Notes: generated from the letters alone by a model not told the origin. A DNA stretch of 64,000 bases from Tubulanus polymorphus (GCF_964204645.1 NC_134028.1:11015001-11079000); one strand, 5' to 3'. Shown: positions 1-15,355, numbered from the stretch's first letter. Program-made: numbers and translations.

Positions 1-149
1 TGTCGTCATGTAAATCAGTTTATATTGCGTTTGCTTTGCCCCAATTGGGATTCTGTGGTATTCTCCATCCACTCATATTGTGACAGGTCCCTGTGAGTCT
101 GACAGTGACAGGTCAACAAGTGACAGTTTCTGAACAGTTTGTAACTCAC

Positions 150-263
150 TTTATTTCGATAGATATTACGTCTAATAATTGGAACAGCTATAATCACAGA
201 GCTGACAGCTACTGCAGCTGTATTTAATATCTGTTTATTCATTATATTGATTTTACTCAACAT
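150..263 (-). CDS. First coding exon of a small unidentified protein (partial)
   Basis: An open frame starts at the ATG at 261-263, with a second in-frame ATG at 240-242, and runs to a good donor (GTGAGT read on the minus strand, plus positions 144-149). The encoded N-terminus is a short polar start, a hydrophobic stretch (AAVAVSSVIIAVPII) and a basic RR-NIYRNK tail, which would suit a signal anchor or a mitochondrial inner-membrane segment. The rest lies to the left of the window or in exons I cannot place. It is divergent from ABHD2, with 385 bp between the start codons, which supports a real gene start. I do not recognise the family. That it is a coding exon is inference from frame, donor and position. 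Confidence 0.4.
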
Positions 264-648
264 AAAATAGACGTCTAAAAACGGCGCGATTAATCTACAA
301 AATGTTATCGCTTTCTTAAATAAAATTCAATTGAATTGCTGACCACATTCAATCCAATTAATTTATTGCTTCATCACCGCGGTGTGGTGGCAGCACTGTA
401 CGGTATCGGCATCCTATTTTTACACAACGTCAAACGAAAAGTTGGATAATAGAAAACTCAATTTTTTTTACCTTTTTATTACATAAGAACATTTGAAAAG
501 ATTTCAAAAAATAATTAAGATTTTAACAGGATGTTTATTCTAGGCATTTTAGGTTTTAAGTGAAGATAAAACTTGGTCGTTCCGCATACGATTTGACTTG
601 GATTTCACAGTTATCTCCGGCCGCTTGAAGCGCTGAACCTAAACCAAC
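264..648. promoter_or_regulatory. Probable bidirectional promoter between the first exon and ABHD2
   Basis: This 385-bp gap separates two divergent start codons. It contains one copy of the dispersed motif GTGGCAGCAC-GTACGGT at about 386-404, an AT-rich central part, and no TATA box at a convincing distance from either gene. Promoter function is inferred only from the head-to-head arrangement. Confidence 0.45.
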
Positions 649-3223
649 ATGGCCGACCTTTTATGGTTAGCGGCTGTGATTTTGATTATTTTGTTGTTTT
701 TTCGCGTGTTTCATTTTGCAAGTCGGACGGAACCTCCTGTTTTATATCATCAACATTCACAATTCGTGAATGAAATTATTTCTTCATGTTCTTTATTGTC
801 GCAACCGTGAGTAATTTCACTTTATCCGCCGATATTGTTATTCTCGATGACGTCATCGCCTGATTTTTAACCCTTTCTCACCTTGCATCAATTTGACTGA
901 TGTGACAAAAGTTGAAGTTTGGTTACTAAGCTTCAGTTTCATAGTGTCCAAACGTTGTGAAATAGAGTAAAATTTGGTATGGATTTCTGATCAAGCCCAT
1001 GAAAAGTTTCGAAATGATTTTTGAGTTGAGTGTTACACAAAAATGTACTTTAAAGTTTTCAGGTCATGGCTTTGCTGTTGGTGAACTTTGATTTGTAAAC
1101 AATTCCGATCAACAGAAAATTCGGGTCAAAACATTTGAACTTTGGAATTTTAACCTAATATCAATAAGATTTCAATCCACAGAGAGAAAGCCTCATCAGC
1201 AGCCAACATTGAACAATGAATGCAGCCCCATTAAAACTCCAGCATCAATAGAACACTGCCTCCCTGCTCATCACTAACTCCACTGCTAATCATTGTTTCC
1301 GTTACAGATATGTCCCTCCGTTTTTCTGGGGAAAATCTGGTCATGTACAGACAATAGTTTACGGCAAGATGGGACGAATTAAACCCCCGCTTCCCAGGGG
1401 CACACGCATCGAAAGAATCATGCCAGATGGCGCCACTTTAACATTCGATATATTCGAACCTTTAAAACCGCATCCAACAAAAGGTAAAAACAGAGTTTTT
1501 ATTTAATCTGTTTAAACAAGCGATTATTATAATTAAGAGGTGATTATAGTGTGTTTCTAATTAACAGGTGATTATAGTGTGGTTCTAATTAACAGGTGAT
1601 TATACGATGTTGATATGTCCAGGTATCGCTAACAGCAGTGAAAGTACGTACATCCGAACTCTCATCGACCACGTACAGAATAACGGATTTCGAGCTGCCG
1701 TTTTAAATCATCTCGGTTCGTTAAAAGACGTCAAATTAACTTCACCAAGAATTTACACTTACGGTATGTATCGCTGACCTAGTTTCATACCTCAACACTA
1801 GGTGTCTCCCTCGTTAATGTGGATCTATTTTCAGGTGGAACCGATGAATATAAAACAATGGTTGAGTATGTGAGTGAATATTACTCCGGGAGTACTCTAA
1901 TCGCTGTTGGATGCAGTATGGGTGCGAACGTTATCAGTAAATACCTCGGTGAAAATCCCAACAATCAAAAACTGTTTCTATGCGGTTTATCGATTTGTCA
2001 GGGTTACGACCTTCACAGGTAAATAGAGACTCACTTGCCAGGGGCTGGTTTTATACTCACTTACCAGGGGCTGGTTTTATACTCACTTGCCAGGGGCATG
2101 TTTGACAGTGCTTTATATTTATAGATTTCATCCTAAAGATCGCTTGATAAATATGCCAACGATGTGAGTTTTAGAATTCAAACATTTTCATCTTTGAAAG
2201 CAGCGCCATCTATTATCAAATCACATGAGACCCGAGCTGAATTACAGTCACCTAATCACGCATAGATTTATTAAAATCAAAGATGGCCGCCGTTTGAATG
2301 TGAAATATTGATTTAGATTCAAATTTGATTGATTTTTGTGTTTTGTTGATTCAATTTTAATTTTCTGGGAATCTTCCTTTCTCTGACAATTAAAATCAAT
2401 CTTTCGTCCGTTCAAATCAGTGAAATATCAATAATTAATTATTTGCTGTTTCGATTGATATTTCAGAATGTCCCCGTTTTTATTGAGCTTCGAACATTTA
2501 CGTCGCGTTTATATTTACGCCATGACTCTCCACCAGGTGTCGCTACTGAAACGTAACGCGGACGTGCTGTTCGGAGGAGAGAATTCTGGGAAATACGACG
2601 TCAACAGGATTTTTAAATCGACTGATTTAAAAATCCTCGACGAGCTCTACAGCAGGTACGGTTACCACGGTTGCACGGATAACAATACGCACCGCTCAAT
2701 TTTGAAATTATAACGCGTCATAGAAACAGTATGTGTTTCTATTTTTAGGAGACGTGCCGGGTTTACAAATTTGCTGGATTATTACGCTTGGTGTAGTTCA
2801 TCTAATTATATAAACAACGTAAGTTATCTAATAATTCACTCGGTAATTTGTGAAAAAAACTGTTTTAATTGTTGTCTTAAACAGATATCGATACCGATGT
2901 TAATGTTAAACGCCCTTGACGACCCGTTAGTTCCTCCAGATATGTTCGACATCCCAAAGTCTTTCATCGGTAAGATCACCAAAATCATTCGGGAAAAATT
3001 TAAGATATTGTTCGTTTCTTAAATTATGAGAGTGAATTCTTTCGTTTCAGACAAAAATGACAAGTCGTTGTTCGTGGTAACTAAACACGGGGGCCATCTT
3101 GGATTTTTTGAAAGCGCTCCTAAGAATCGACTGCTCCCTCGTCGAGTCACGTGGCTCGATAAAGTCATCGTTGATTATGCAAACGCTGTGATAAACGTCA
3201 ACGAAAATATGGCTTCATTTTAG
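649..3223 (+). CDS. ABHD2: ABHD2-type alpha/beta hydrolase (monoacylglycerol lipase)
   Basis: Eight exons join in phase: 649-806, 1308-1483, 1596-1763, 1835-2018, 2467-2655, 2749-2818, 2885-2969, 3051-3223, giving 400 residues (vertebrate ABHD2 is about 425). An N-terminal hydrophobic segment (LAAVILIILLFFRVF) is the expected signal anchor. Family landmarks are YVPPFFWGKSGHVQT near residue 53, the nucleophile elbow GCSMG in exon 4, the acid Asp in LDDPLVP (exon 7) and the His in KHGGHLGFFE (exon 8), so the catalytic Ser-Asp-His triad is complete. ABHD2 is known in vertebrates as a membrane monoacylglycerol lipase. The wording of the GKSGH and GGHLGFFE blocks favours ABHD2 over ABHD1/3. Exon 3 is preceded by duplicated copies of its acceptor. 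A poly(A) signal lies at 4206-4211. Confidence 0.95.
1545..1610 (+). repeat. Short tandem duplication over the ABHD2 exon 3 acceptor
   Basis: Three near-identical blocks of about 29-38 bp share the core AACAGGTGATTATA, the first degenerate (AAGAGGTGATTATA). The last copy is the real intron/exon junction at 1595/1596. Using the copy whose AG is at 1567 would put a TGA in frame after about ten codons, so only the last copy keeps the ABHD2 frame. Confidence 0.75.
2025..2105 (+). repeat. 26-bp tandem repeat in ABHD2 intron 4
   Basis: Three copies of a unit beginning ACTCACTTGCCAGGGGCTGG follow the exon 4 donor. The middle copy reads ACTCACTTACCAGG. The same core occurs as an inverted pair near 53.2 kb, so it may belong to a dispersed family. 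Confidence 0.7.
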
Positions 3224-3610
3224 CATTAATATCCGAGACATTTTATGGTACGAATATATGAACAATATTATGATTATATACGGCATGAATATATAGACAA
3301 TATATAGATTATATAGAACAATATAAGCTTGATCTCACTGCGATATATTTTACTTGTTTTTTTTATAGATAGTAACACATGTTTATTTATATATAGATAT
3401 ATTATAAACCCCGGCTAGGGGCTTAGTGGAGGGGGGGGTTACTAGGGTTACAACACGCGAGATAAATATTTATATTCTTAATACACAATACCCGGTAGTT
3501 TTTGATTAACAGCAATCAATGACATTATTACTAGACAATAGAAAAGTGTGAAATTCCCTGAATCCAGTTCAACAGTTCTGAGTTAAAACATTGAAAAATA
3601 AACTAATCTT

Positions 3611-3680
3611 AACTTTAACTCGCAACTGTGGAACTGGATCCTGAGTTCAGGGCCCGGTTCCACAGTTGTGAGTTAGAGTT
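3611..3680. repeat. Imperfect inverted repeat downstream of ABHD2
   Basis: Bases 3611-3634 pair with 3657-3680 with 22 of 24 matches (CAACTGTGGAAC against GTTCCACAGTTG), around a 22-bp centre. A second pairing exists between ATCCTGAGTTCAG at about 3638 and CTGAACTCAGGAT at about 3686. The palindromic arrangement resembles the end of a small foldback element, but no target duplication was found. Confidence 0.65.
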
Positions 3681-4979
3681 AACTCTGAACTCAGGATCCC
3701 CAGTTGTGAGTCAGAACTCAGAACTATGGAACTCGATCCAGATTTATTTACTGATTGTTTACAATGAAGTAAAAATGATGGAGATAATTTTAACAAATTT
3801 TCTAGTTCAATTCTCAACACGGGTATCAAGAGTCCTCCAGGAGTCATCTCCGGGGAGTCCTGTAGGAGTCCGTGGTCTCCGTGGAGTGTGGGGCTGCAGT
3901 TGCTCAAAAGTTGGTTAAAGTTAACCAGTGGACAGTTGATATAGTGATAATAACAACAAGACCCACTTTGAATCCACTGCTGTCCGAGCTCTTGAGTTTA
4001 ATGTTTAATGTGCAATGTGTATTGATATGAGAGAACTGATAAGTTGCATTCCTGATTTAATACATAGCAATGTTATATTTTTACAACTCTATTCTTCATC
4101 ACTGCTGCTATTGCTGCTACTAGAAACTTACTCTGGCATGCGCGTGTGTGTGTTACAATCAGTTATTTTTGTTATTATGGTTAACACAGTTTTTTTGGAG
4201 TTGTCAATAAAAGACTTGTAGAAATTTGAAAAAAAAATAGAATTGTTTGTTATCAATTAGTTTTTTATAGAAATTCTGAGGGGTCCAGGACTGAAATAAT
4301 CACAGTGAGGATAAAACAGTTTGATATCTGGTCGAGGCACAAAGGAAATAATAACAGTGGAAATTCTGTGGAAAATATGATGGAAATTTGACATGAGAAA
4401 TTATCTTTATTGGATAGTTGTAACAGTCATCGTCGCATAAACATTTCTGAGAAGTTGACAGTAATTGGGATATGAAAGTGTCACACTCCTAGAAATGTGT
4501 AACTTTCTCTTTGAATTCTGGAATGACCGATCTGTAGGGACCCTGTATATGTATCCACATATAAACATTAATTTGCATCCTGGTTGTGTTGAAATAATTT
4601 CATATTTATAAATCTAATAGTTTATAAAATTCCACAGCTATGAATCATTCTGTTGGCACACACCCAACCTTGAGAATATCCAGATGATAATTATCTAAAT
4701 ATCATACGTGAACTGATATGATATAATGAACTGATATGAATAGGCTGGATCAATGTTGAAAGGAAAACCAGAGCTGGGGGGAGAGCCTCGTAAATTAGCG
4801 ATATTTTGTAAGGTGCAATGGAAAAAAGATAAAAGATGCTGAAATATTAAACGCTATGTTATATAAATGAGGACTTTGATTTTACTGGTTTGGTCTGATT
4901 CGGAATCGAAACGAAAGACCAAAAAATAAACCCGAGCCAAAGAGAGCATTAATTAACCCTCACCAAAATAAGCAAAGAG

Positions 4980-5168
4980 GTAATGGCTGTAGCCCTAGCT
5001 CGGCCGTAACCCTAACCCTATGGCGACCGTAGCCTCATAGGCCGTAACCCTAACCCTAGGGCGCTCATAACCCTAACCCTAGGGCGCTCATAACCCTAAC
5101 CCTAGCAAGACTCGAACCTAAGACCTCTAGACGGCAGCCGAGCTCGCTAACCACTAGGCCACTGCACC
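4980..5168 (-). mobile_element. tRNA-derived SINE-like element with telomere-like repeats
   Basis: Read on the minus strand from 5168, the sequence has a pol III A box (TGGCCTAGTGGTTAGCGAG) followed about 45 bases later by a B box (GGTTCGAGTCT), the layout of a tRNA 5' half and T arm. The acceptor ends do not pair, so it is not a working tRNA. It continues into three copies of CCCTAACCCTA (plus strand) separated by GGGCGCTCATAA, that is, TTAGGG-like repeats on the minus strand. It is best explained as a SINE or tRNA pseudogene fused to telomere-like repeats. No poly(A) tail or target duplication was identified. Confidence 0.6.
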
Positions 5169-6351
5169 GTAGTGATTGAGTTTGTAAATATGTCCGGTTA
5201 GTGTGGTGACTGGTGACTGTTGACCAGTCAAGTGTGGTGACCATCAGTCGTGGTGACCTCAGGTGTGGTCGACACCAAACACACTGAGTTATATTTTTTA
5301 ATTAGTGGTTTTTGAGTGCATTATAATTTACTGTGTGACCGGTTGGTTTCGTATTTGCAGAATGCTCATAAAGACAAAAATTCGTATTCAATTCTTATAT
5401 GTTTATGGAGAGGCCAGTGCGCGGGCTCTGATTCTCCTCTATAGAATACAAGCCCGGTTTTTAGTTCAATTGTTACTTGAACTGCTATTAAAAAACTTAA
5501 TGCATTTATGAAAATAAAGCCAGGTGTTTAAAGAATACCTATTTCATACTGTTGTCAGGGTACTCATTGTTCAGTGCCAGTTTAAAAAATTCTCAAGCTT
5601 TCTCATTGTAGTAACCTGTATTTGATTACATGTCGCAACGATACCGATCAAGCGAGCTGCCTGTACTGTCGATAAATAAACGATTGTGTTCAAAACAAAT
5701 ATCTAAGCAGAATCTAAAACGGCCAGTTTCGACCACTGAAATTCCACTGTGGCCGCCGCCCCGGGGGGCTGCACTTTTCCCGTGTTACGGTCACTATTTC
5801 ATATACGGGTAACTAAAACGCAACTTAAATCTATGGAGTCTTCGCGCATCAACGATTTACTGTTTATATATTTTTAAGATACACACGCAGGCCTACAATC
5901 TGAGGCGACTTCTTCGGCGCGGCGGGTGCCGGTGGGTGCCGGTGCGCCCGCCCCTGGTTTTTTAATCTTACTTGAACTGCTGTTAAACTTAATTTCTCTT
6001 TTTTATAATTAATTGTAAATACCATTTTTCCTCCATATACCATGGAAATGGTCGGGGTGAAATAAATTCAGCCGTAAGAGTCGTATTCCCGGCGGTCTGA
6101 CGCCGGAAAAAAAAGGTTTTTGGTGATAAATAGTTTGTCCTCTTTCCCAGTTAAAAGTGTCTGGCAGGCGAGTATTAAGTTAGTTCCCGCCTTTGCCGCC
6201 AACGTTGTATATGGGGCAGCACTTGACGGTTTAGATTGTGAGAGATATAGTGGCGCGACAGGTCGACGGCAGTGGATCAGGGACCTGTCATGCCACTTCG
6301 TCGATAAAATACGTAAAAATTCATCTCTAAAAATCGTTTTTATATGAAATT

Positions 6352-9196
<2,845 letters not shown>

Positions 9197-9528
9197 CCCC
9201 CTACAAACTCCCCAACCTTGTGTGTTCAATATTATAAATGTATGTCTACCATAGATGTAGACATTCTCTAATAATACAGTAACTTGTCTATCACAGTTGT
9301 AGACATTGTAATATTATTATCTATTAATGGTTTGTTTTTATTTGTTTTAATCTGATTAAAAATCGTTTTAAAAATGCATTTGTTTTAATCTCGACTCGGT
9401 TTAAACTTTAACCTCTTCCATTATTGAAATACATGTGAAACATTGTTTATGATGATGAAATAAACTAATTTGTTTATTATGAATAAATTCTTGTTTTTGT
9501 ATGAAACCTGCAATTGAGGAGCCCCTCG

Positions 9529-9813
9529 TCAGGAATGCCAGAGGAACTCTTAACCCGTCATGAGGAATGCCAGAGGAACCCTTAACCCGTCATGAGGAAT
9601 GCCAGAGGAACCCTTAACCCGTCATGAGGAATGCCAGAGGAACCCTTAACCCGTCATGAGGAATGCCAGAGGAACCCTTAACCCGTCATGAGGAATGCCA
9701 GAGGAACCCTTAACCCGTCATGAGGAATGCCAGAGGAACCCTTAACCCGTCATGAGGAATGCGAGAGGAACCCTTAACCCGTCATGAGGAATGCGAGAGG
9801 AACACCTGAGGAA
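9529..9813 (+). repeat. 32-bp minisatellite
   Basis: About nine tandem copies of a unit starting GAGGAATGCCAGAGGAACCC. The last two carry GCGAG in place of GCCAG and the first is degenerate. It lies downstream of the KAT7 poly(A) signal. Confidence 0.92.
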
Positions 9814-9835
9814 AATGTAATCTTACCTTTATCTG

Positions 9836-10425
9836 CAGGAGACTGGCTCCTTCAGTCCTCTGTATCGCGCAGGAGACAGGCTCCTTCAGTCCTCTGTATC
9901 GCGCAGGAGACAGGCTCCTTCAGTCCTCTGTATCGCGCAGGAGACAGGCTCCTTCAGTCCTCTGTATCGCGCAGGAGACAGGCTCCTTCAGTCCTCTGTA
10001 TCGCGCAGGAGACAGGCTCCTTCAGTCCTCTGTATCGCGCAGGAGACAGGCTCCTTCAGTCCTCTGTATCGCGCAGGAGACTGGCTCCTTCAGTCCTCTG
10101 TATCGCGCAGGAGACTGGCTCCTTCAGTCCTCTGTATCGCGCAGGAGACAGGCTCCTTCAGTCCTCTGTATCGCGCAGGAGACTGGCTCCTTCAGTCCTC
10201 TGTATCGCGCAGGAGACTGGCTCCTTCAGTCCTCTGTATCGCGCAGGAGACTGGCTCCTTCAGTCCTCTGTATCGCGCAGGAGACTGGCTCCTTCAGTCC
10301 TCTGTATCGCGCAGGAGACAGGCTCCTTCAGTCCTCTGTATCGCGCAGGAGACTGGCTCCTTCAGTCCTCTGTATCGCGCAGGAGACAGGCTCCTTCAGT
10401 CCTCTGTATCACGCAGGAGACTATA
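9836..10425 (+). repeat. 34-bp minisatellite
   Basis: About seventeen tandem copies of a unit starting AGGAGACAGGCTCCTTCAGT. Two variants (GACAGG and GACTGG) are interspersed, a sign of recent unequal exchange. Confidence 0.93.
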
Positions 10426-10762
10426 CTCATGTATAATGTTTATAGGATTCACTAATAATCTGTTCTCATGTCTGACCTCAATTTAACAAAAGATGTTTGG
10501 GGAAACCGGCGACTATTGTGTCCAATAAGGGAAAGTATGGTCCATCTCGATCAGGTAAGGTAGGTTGATAAAAGTGAGAATGGTCCACACCTGAGTGAGT
10601 TGAAGGTAAGGCAGGGTGACCGACGGTGAAGAACTGTAACAATGATTTCTATTGCATTCAATGATTATATTTTATACGTTAATAATAAATATATTATAGA
10701 ATTATAGCACATTATTGAGTAACCGTGGAAACAGTTCCACCGCGAATCGAGCGTTTGGCAAT

Positions 10763-13700
10763 TTATAAATCTTTCTTCCATTGTTGGAATATTTTCTCCG
10801 CTGCATCGAGTGATTCATCTTTCTGTAAAATCAAAATAAAAAAATGTCAACAATTATTTGATGACCTGTGGGGCAAGAGGGAGGGAGGGAGGAGAGGGAG
10901 GGAGGAGAGGGAGGTAGGGAGGGAGGAGGGAGGGAGGAGAGGGAGGGGGAATGGACAGGATGAAACTGACCTTTATAAAAGTGAATCTGACGAGATTTTC
11001 AGCTAAATGTTTGTGTTTTGAACTGTAGAATGCGCTCGGTGGAATTGCGGATAAACGTTTCTGTTTTGTCATCCATCGGACGAATTGAAAATCCTTCGGA
11101 TCATCCGTACCATCAGTTTCAAATTCTACACGACAACAATAAATACAGTTACACACGATCGATTAAACACTGATACGCCATCTATCAGTGAAATGACTTA
11201 CTAATATTAGACACGTCTGCCATCATGAAGTATCCTCCCTCAGGTATCATAGGAACAGCTCCGATGTCCAGTAACATTTTCGCTAAACGATCACGTTTTG
11301 GTTGTAATTCAGCAGGAAGCTGATGGAAATAACAATCACTCGTTCCTATCTTCTGTGATTCACATTCAAATCCAACAGCTAATGCTTCCTATAAATACAT
11401 ACAGAGACATCTACTGGTATATCAGTGTACTAAACTCAGTGAGACCCCTAGTGGTATATCAGTGTACTAACCTCAGTGAGACCCCTAGTGGTATATCAGT
11501 GTACTAACCTCAGTGAGACCCCTAGTGGTGTATCAGTGTACTAAACTCAGTGAGACCCCTAGTGGTGTATCAGTGTACTAACCTGTATAGGTGTAGCTGT
11601 TGTATACAAACTGTTCTGATGAATTATCTGAAGAGCCCTGAAAAAATCAATATCGTGAGATAAATATCTTTGTATTTCTCGAGATATTCACAAGCGATGA
11701 ATAATAAATACATATTTACTTGATGAGATATTGCGGTCCAATAGTCCATCCGACCTTCCAGCCTGTAGCGCTGAATGTCTTACCGGCGCTACCTATTGTC
11801 AGCGTGCGTTCCCACATTCCGGGTAACGTCGCTGAAATCAATATACACCGTAAGTATTTTCGCTCAGTATGGCGCCCTCTAGTAAGAATCATACGTACCG
11901 ATTTTAATGTGTTGATGACCCTTGTAAACCAACCATTCATAAACTTCATCAGCGACGCAAACAACATCATGTTTTATACAGAGAGACCGGATCAACTCGA
12001 GTTCATCGGCCGTAAATATCTACAATACAACAATATCATCACTGTGTTTAACTATAGGGGGCGCTGCACTCATCACGTCATGTTTGAGAGACCGGATCAA
12101 CTCGAGTTCATCGGCCATAAATATCTACAATACAACAATATCATCACTGTGTTTAACTATAGGGGGCGCTGCACTCATCGCGTCATGTTTAAGAGAACGG
12201 ATCAACTCGAGTTCATCGGCCGTAAATATCTACAATATAACAATATCATCACTGTGTTTAACTATAGGGGGCGCTGCACTCATCGCGTCATGTTCAAGAG
12301 AACGGATCAACTCGAGTTCATCAGCCGTAAATATCTACAATCACTGTGGGCACAGCACTGATCGCTCACAGGTGGCGCTACTGTTACTTTACCTTGCCGG
12401 TCGGATTATGAGGTGTATTAACGATGATAAGTTTTGTTTTCTCTGTGAATTTTCCCGCTAATTCTTCCGGGTCGAGATGCCAATCACCACTACTCATCAT
12501 CTTACCAGCAGGGGGCGCTTTCTGAAATCACAGAAATTATCATTAGAAATGAATTCAGAATGATAATTCAACAACTGTAGGGATGAAACTCACCGGTCGG
12601 AGAGGTATAAACACAGGTGTTCCCCCGGCAACGCGTACCATCGGTTCATAACAATCGAAAAACGGCTCAATTATAATCACCTAAACATAATAAACAAATT
12701 AGTACAGTATATGACTGATAGATGGCGCTGCGGTATATTTACCTCATCTCCAGGGTTAACGAGACCCTGTATTGTATAATACAGAGATCCAAAAGCTCCG
12801 ACTGTGATGATTATTTCATTCATTGGATCGATTTCACGTTTCATGATTGGAGAGAATGTATTCGCTAATGCGTTCACCAGTCTCGGGTGACCCTAAAATA
12901 GTTACAATCAGATATACAGTGAGACTCGAGAGTTCCTACTGCGGCAAGTGAATGAATATTTACCGTACTACGGGTGTATTGATTCATCAATGCATTGTCG
13001 CTACGGGTTGCGGCCGATAACGCGTCAATTACAAACTGAGGCGGAGCAAAATCTGGAAAACCCTATAAATAGAGATGATTGACAGGTGATATAGGTATAA
13101 ATTAGAAAGGGGGAGGAGTTAGAGGTATCAGGTGTGTCTGTTACCTGTCCAAGATTCAGTGCTTTATAATCAGTCGACAATTTACCAAACTCAACCCTGA
13201 AACACACAAATCATCAACACTTCATCAACGACTGACTGACTGACTGACTGACTGACTGACTGACTGACTGACTGACTGACTGACTGACTGACACTTACCA
13301 GACATTTTTATCGACACCTCGAGTCCGATCTGCTGGAACGACTTTCTTCGACATTTTACTCTGTAAAATAAAAACTATCGTCACTGATCAATAAAACAAT
13401 ATAACAGTGAATAAATATATTAAAAATGTCAAGTGCAATAAAGTAGAACATCGGCCTCCAACCCCAACCCCAGCACTTCTATATCAGTAGTTTATCTTAT
13501 CAGTAGTAGGACACAACAGGCCCTACTAAAGTAAGTAAGTGGAACATACGTGATTATTATCAGCAGTGTTAAACCAACGGCACTGGTTTAAACTCAACCA
13601 ACTCCGAGATCGACACCTGCTGCTGCTGCTGCTGTGTCTGCTGCAGCTGTAGTTTCTCAAATGTGTTTGTTGTTGATGAATATTTATGATGGTAGGATTT

Positions 13701-13822
13701 ACCACCGCACAGCTGACACCCCTAACCCCAACAGCAGCTACAGCACATAGTCTGTTTAAACAATCAGATTTACATCCACTTCCAGCTAGACGAATTAAAC
13801 TACTCGATAGTTTCGAATTCAT
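10763..13822 (-). CDS. KYAT3: Kynurenine aminotransferase / cysteine-S-conjugate beta-lyase (KYAT3-type)
   Basis: Thirteen minus-strand exons join in phase: 13550-13822, 13299-13360, 13145-13196, 12964-13062, 12743-12892, 12594-12680, 12393-12521, 11899-12019, 11720-11831, 11583-11637, 11202-11388, 10971-11125, 10763-10822; 513 residues. The core matches fold-type I PLP aminotransferases: NTPHNPTGK (exon 7), [13 protein letters not shown] (exon 8) and the Schiff-base Lys in [16 protein letters not shown] (exon 9). Exon 1 encodes about 91 residues rich in Ser, Arg and small hydrophobics with no acid, a plausible mitochondrial presequence. An internal ATG at 13352-13354 would give a cytosolic form. 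The enzyme class turns kynurenine into kynurenic acid; KYAT3 rather than KYAT1 is inferred from overall similarity and the presequence. Intron 7 contains duplicated copies of the exon 8 start. Confidence 0.93.
10868..10956 (+). repeat. GGGAGGA-type simple repeat in the last intron of the aminotransferase gene
   Basis: A purine-only run of GGGAGG and GAGAGGGAGG blocks lies just downstream (in gene direction) of the exon 12 donor at 10965-10970. In the gene sense it is a C/T tract and may act as the polypyrimidine tract of the last acceptor. Confidence 0.8.
11420..11590 (-). repeat. 37-bp tandem repeat carrying the exon 10 donor
   Basis: Four to five copies of a unit containing CAGTGAGACCCCTAGTGG. 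In gene orientation each unit carries the sequence GTTAGTACACTGATA, and the copy adjoining exon 10 supplies its real donor (CAG/GTTAGT at 11577-11583), so the repeat appears to be built on the 5' splice site. Confidence 0.8.
11985..12345 (-). repeat. 105-bp tandem duplication of the exon 8 start and its acceptor
   Basis: The junction TTGTAG/ATATTTACGGCCG recurs at exactly 105-bp spacing: exon starts at 12019 (real), 12124, 12229 and 12334. Each upstream copy keeps the acceptor and the codons for [13 protein letters not shown], then departs from the exon. In every decoy the frame closes at the TAG of the next acceptor. Only the copy at 12019 continues into the complete exon. Confidence 0.92.
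13225..13292. repeat. (ACTG)n microsatellite
   Basis: About fifteen uninterrupted GACT/ACTG units lie in intron 2 of the aminotransferase gene, directly beside the exon 2 donor. Confidence 0.95.
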
Positions 13823-13916
13823 TATTTAAAACACTAATTAATAAATGACGTTTCTCAATCACAACAACACAGCTCCACGACCTTGAGAATAGAGAGAACT
13901 CGCTCGGTGGGTGACA
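13823..13916. promoter_or_regulatory. Compact bidirectional promoter KYAT3/GPATCH11
   Basis: Only 94 bp separate the two divergent start codons (minus ATG at 13822, plus ATG at 13917), so both 5' UTRs and both promoters must overlap unless the first coding exons are preceded by unseen ones. No TATA box is obvious. Confidence 0.6.

Positions 13917-15355
<1,439 letters not shown>

Larger units (their letters stand above)
3224..6351. other. ABHD2 3' UTR and intergenic region before KAT7
   Basis: The region holds the ABHD2 3' end (AATAAA at 4206-4211), an inverted repeat at 3611-3680, a tRNA-derived element at about 4980-5168, and a further AATAAA at 5513-5518. Several small open frames (for example 5305-5511 and 5630-5812) lack splice context, family resemblance or codon signal. 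A G/C-rich patch near 5750-5945 and the stretch up to 6351 probably hold the KAT7 promoter and 5' UTR. I see no other gene. Confidence 0.6.
9197..10762. other. Tail-to-tail interval between KAT7 and the aminotransferase
   Basis: Holds the KAT7 3' UTR, two large minisatellites (9529-9813 and 9836-10425) and about 300 bp of unremarkable AT-rich sequence. The long frame at 9784-10455 is only translated minisatellite. Confidence 0.7.

Noticed and set aside
5100-5168. A functional tRNA gene
   Set aside because: A and B boxes are present but the acceptor and T stems do not pair. It is a tRNA-derived repeat. The same holds for the sites at 15.8 and 16.1 kb.
9529-10425. Regular repeats that might be taken for a CRISPR array
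   Set aside because: Units are contiguous with no unique spacers, and the genome is eukaryotic. They are minisatellites.
12084-12461. Plus-strand repetitive frame in the KYAT3 gene
   Set aside because: Antisense reading of the 105-bp duplicated exon start. It has no gene signals.
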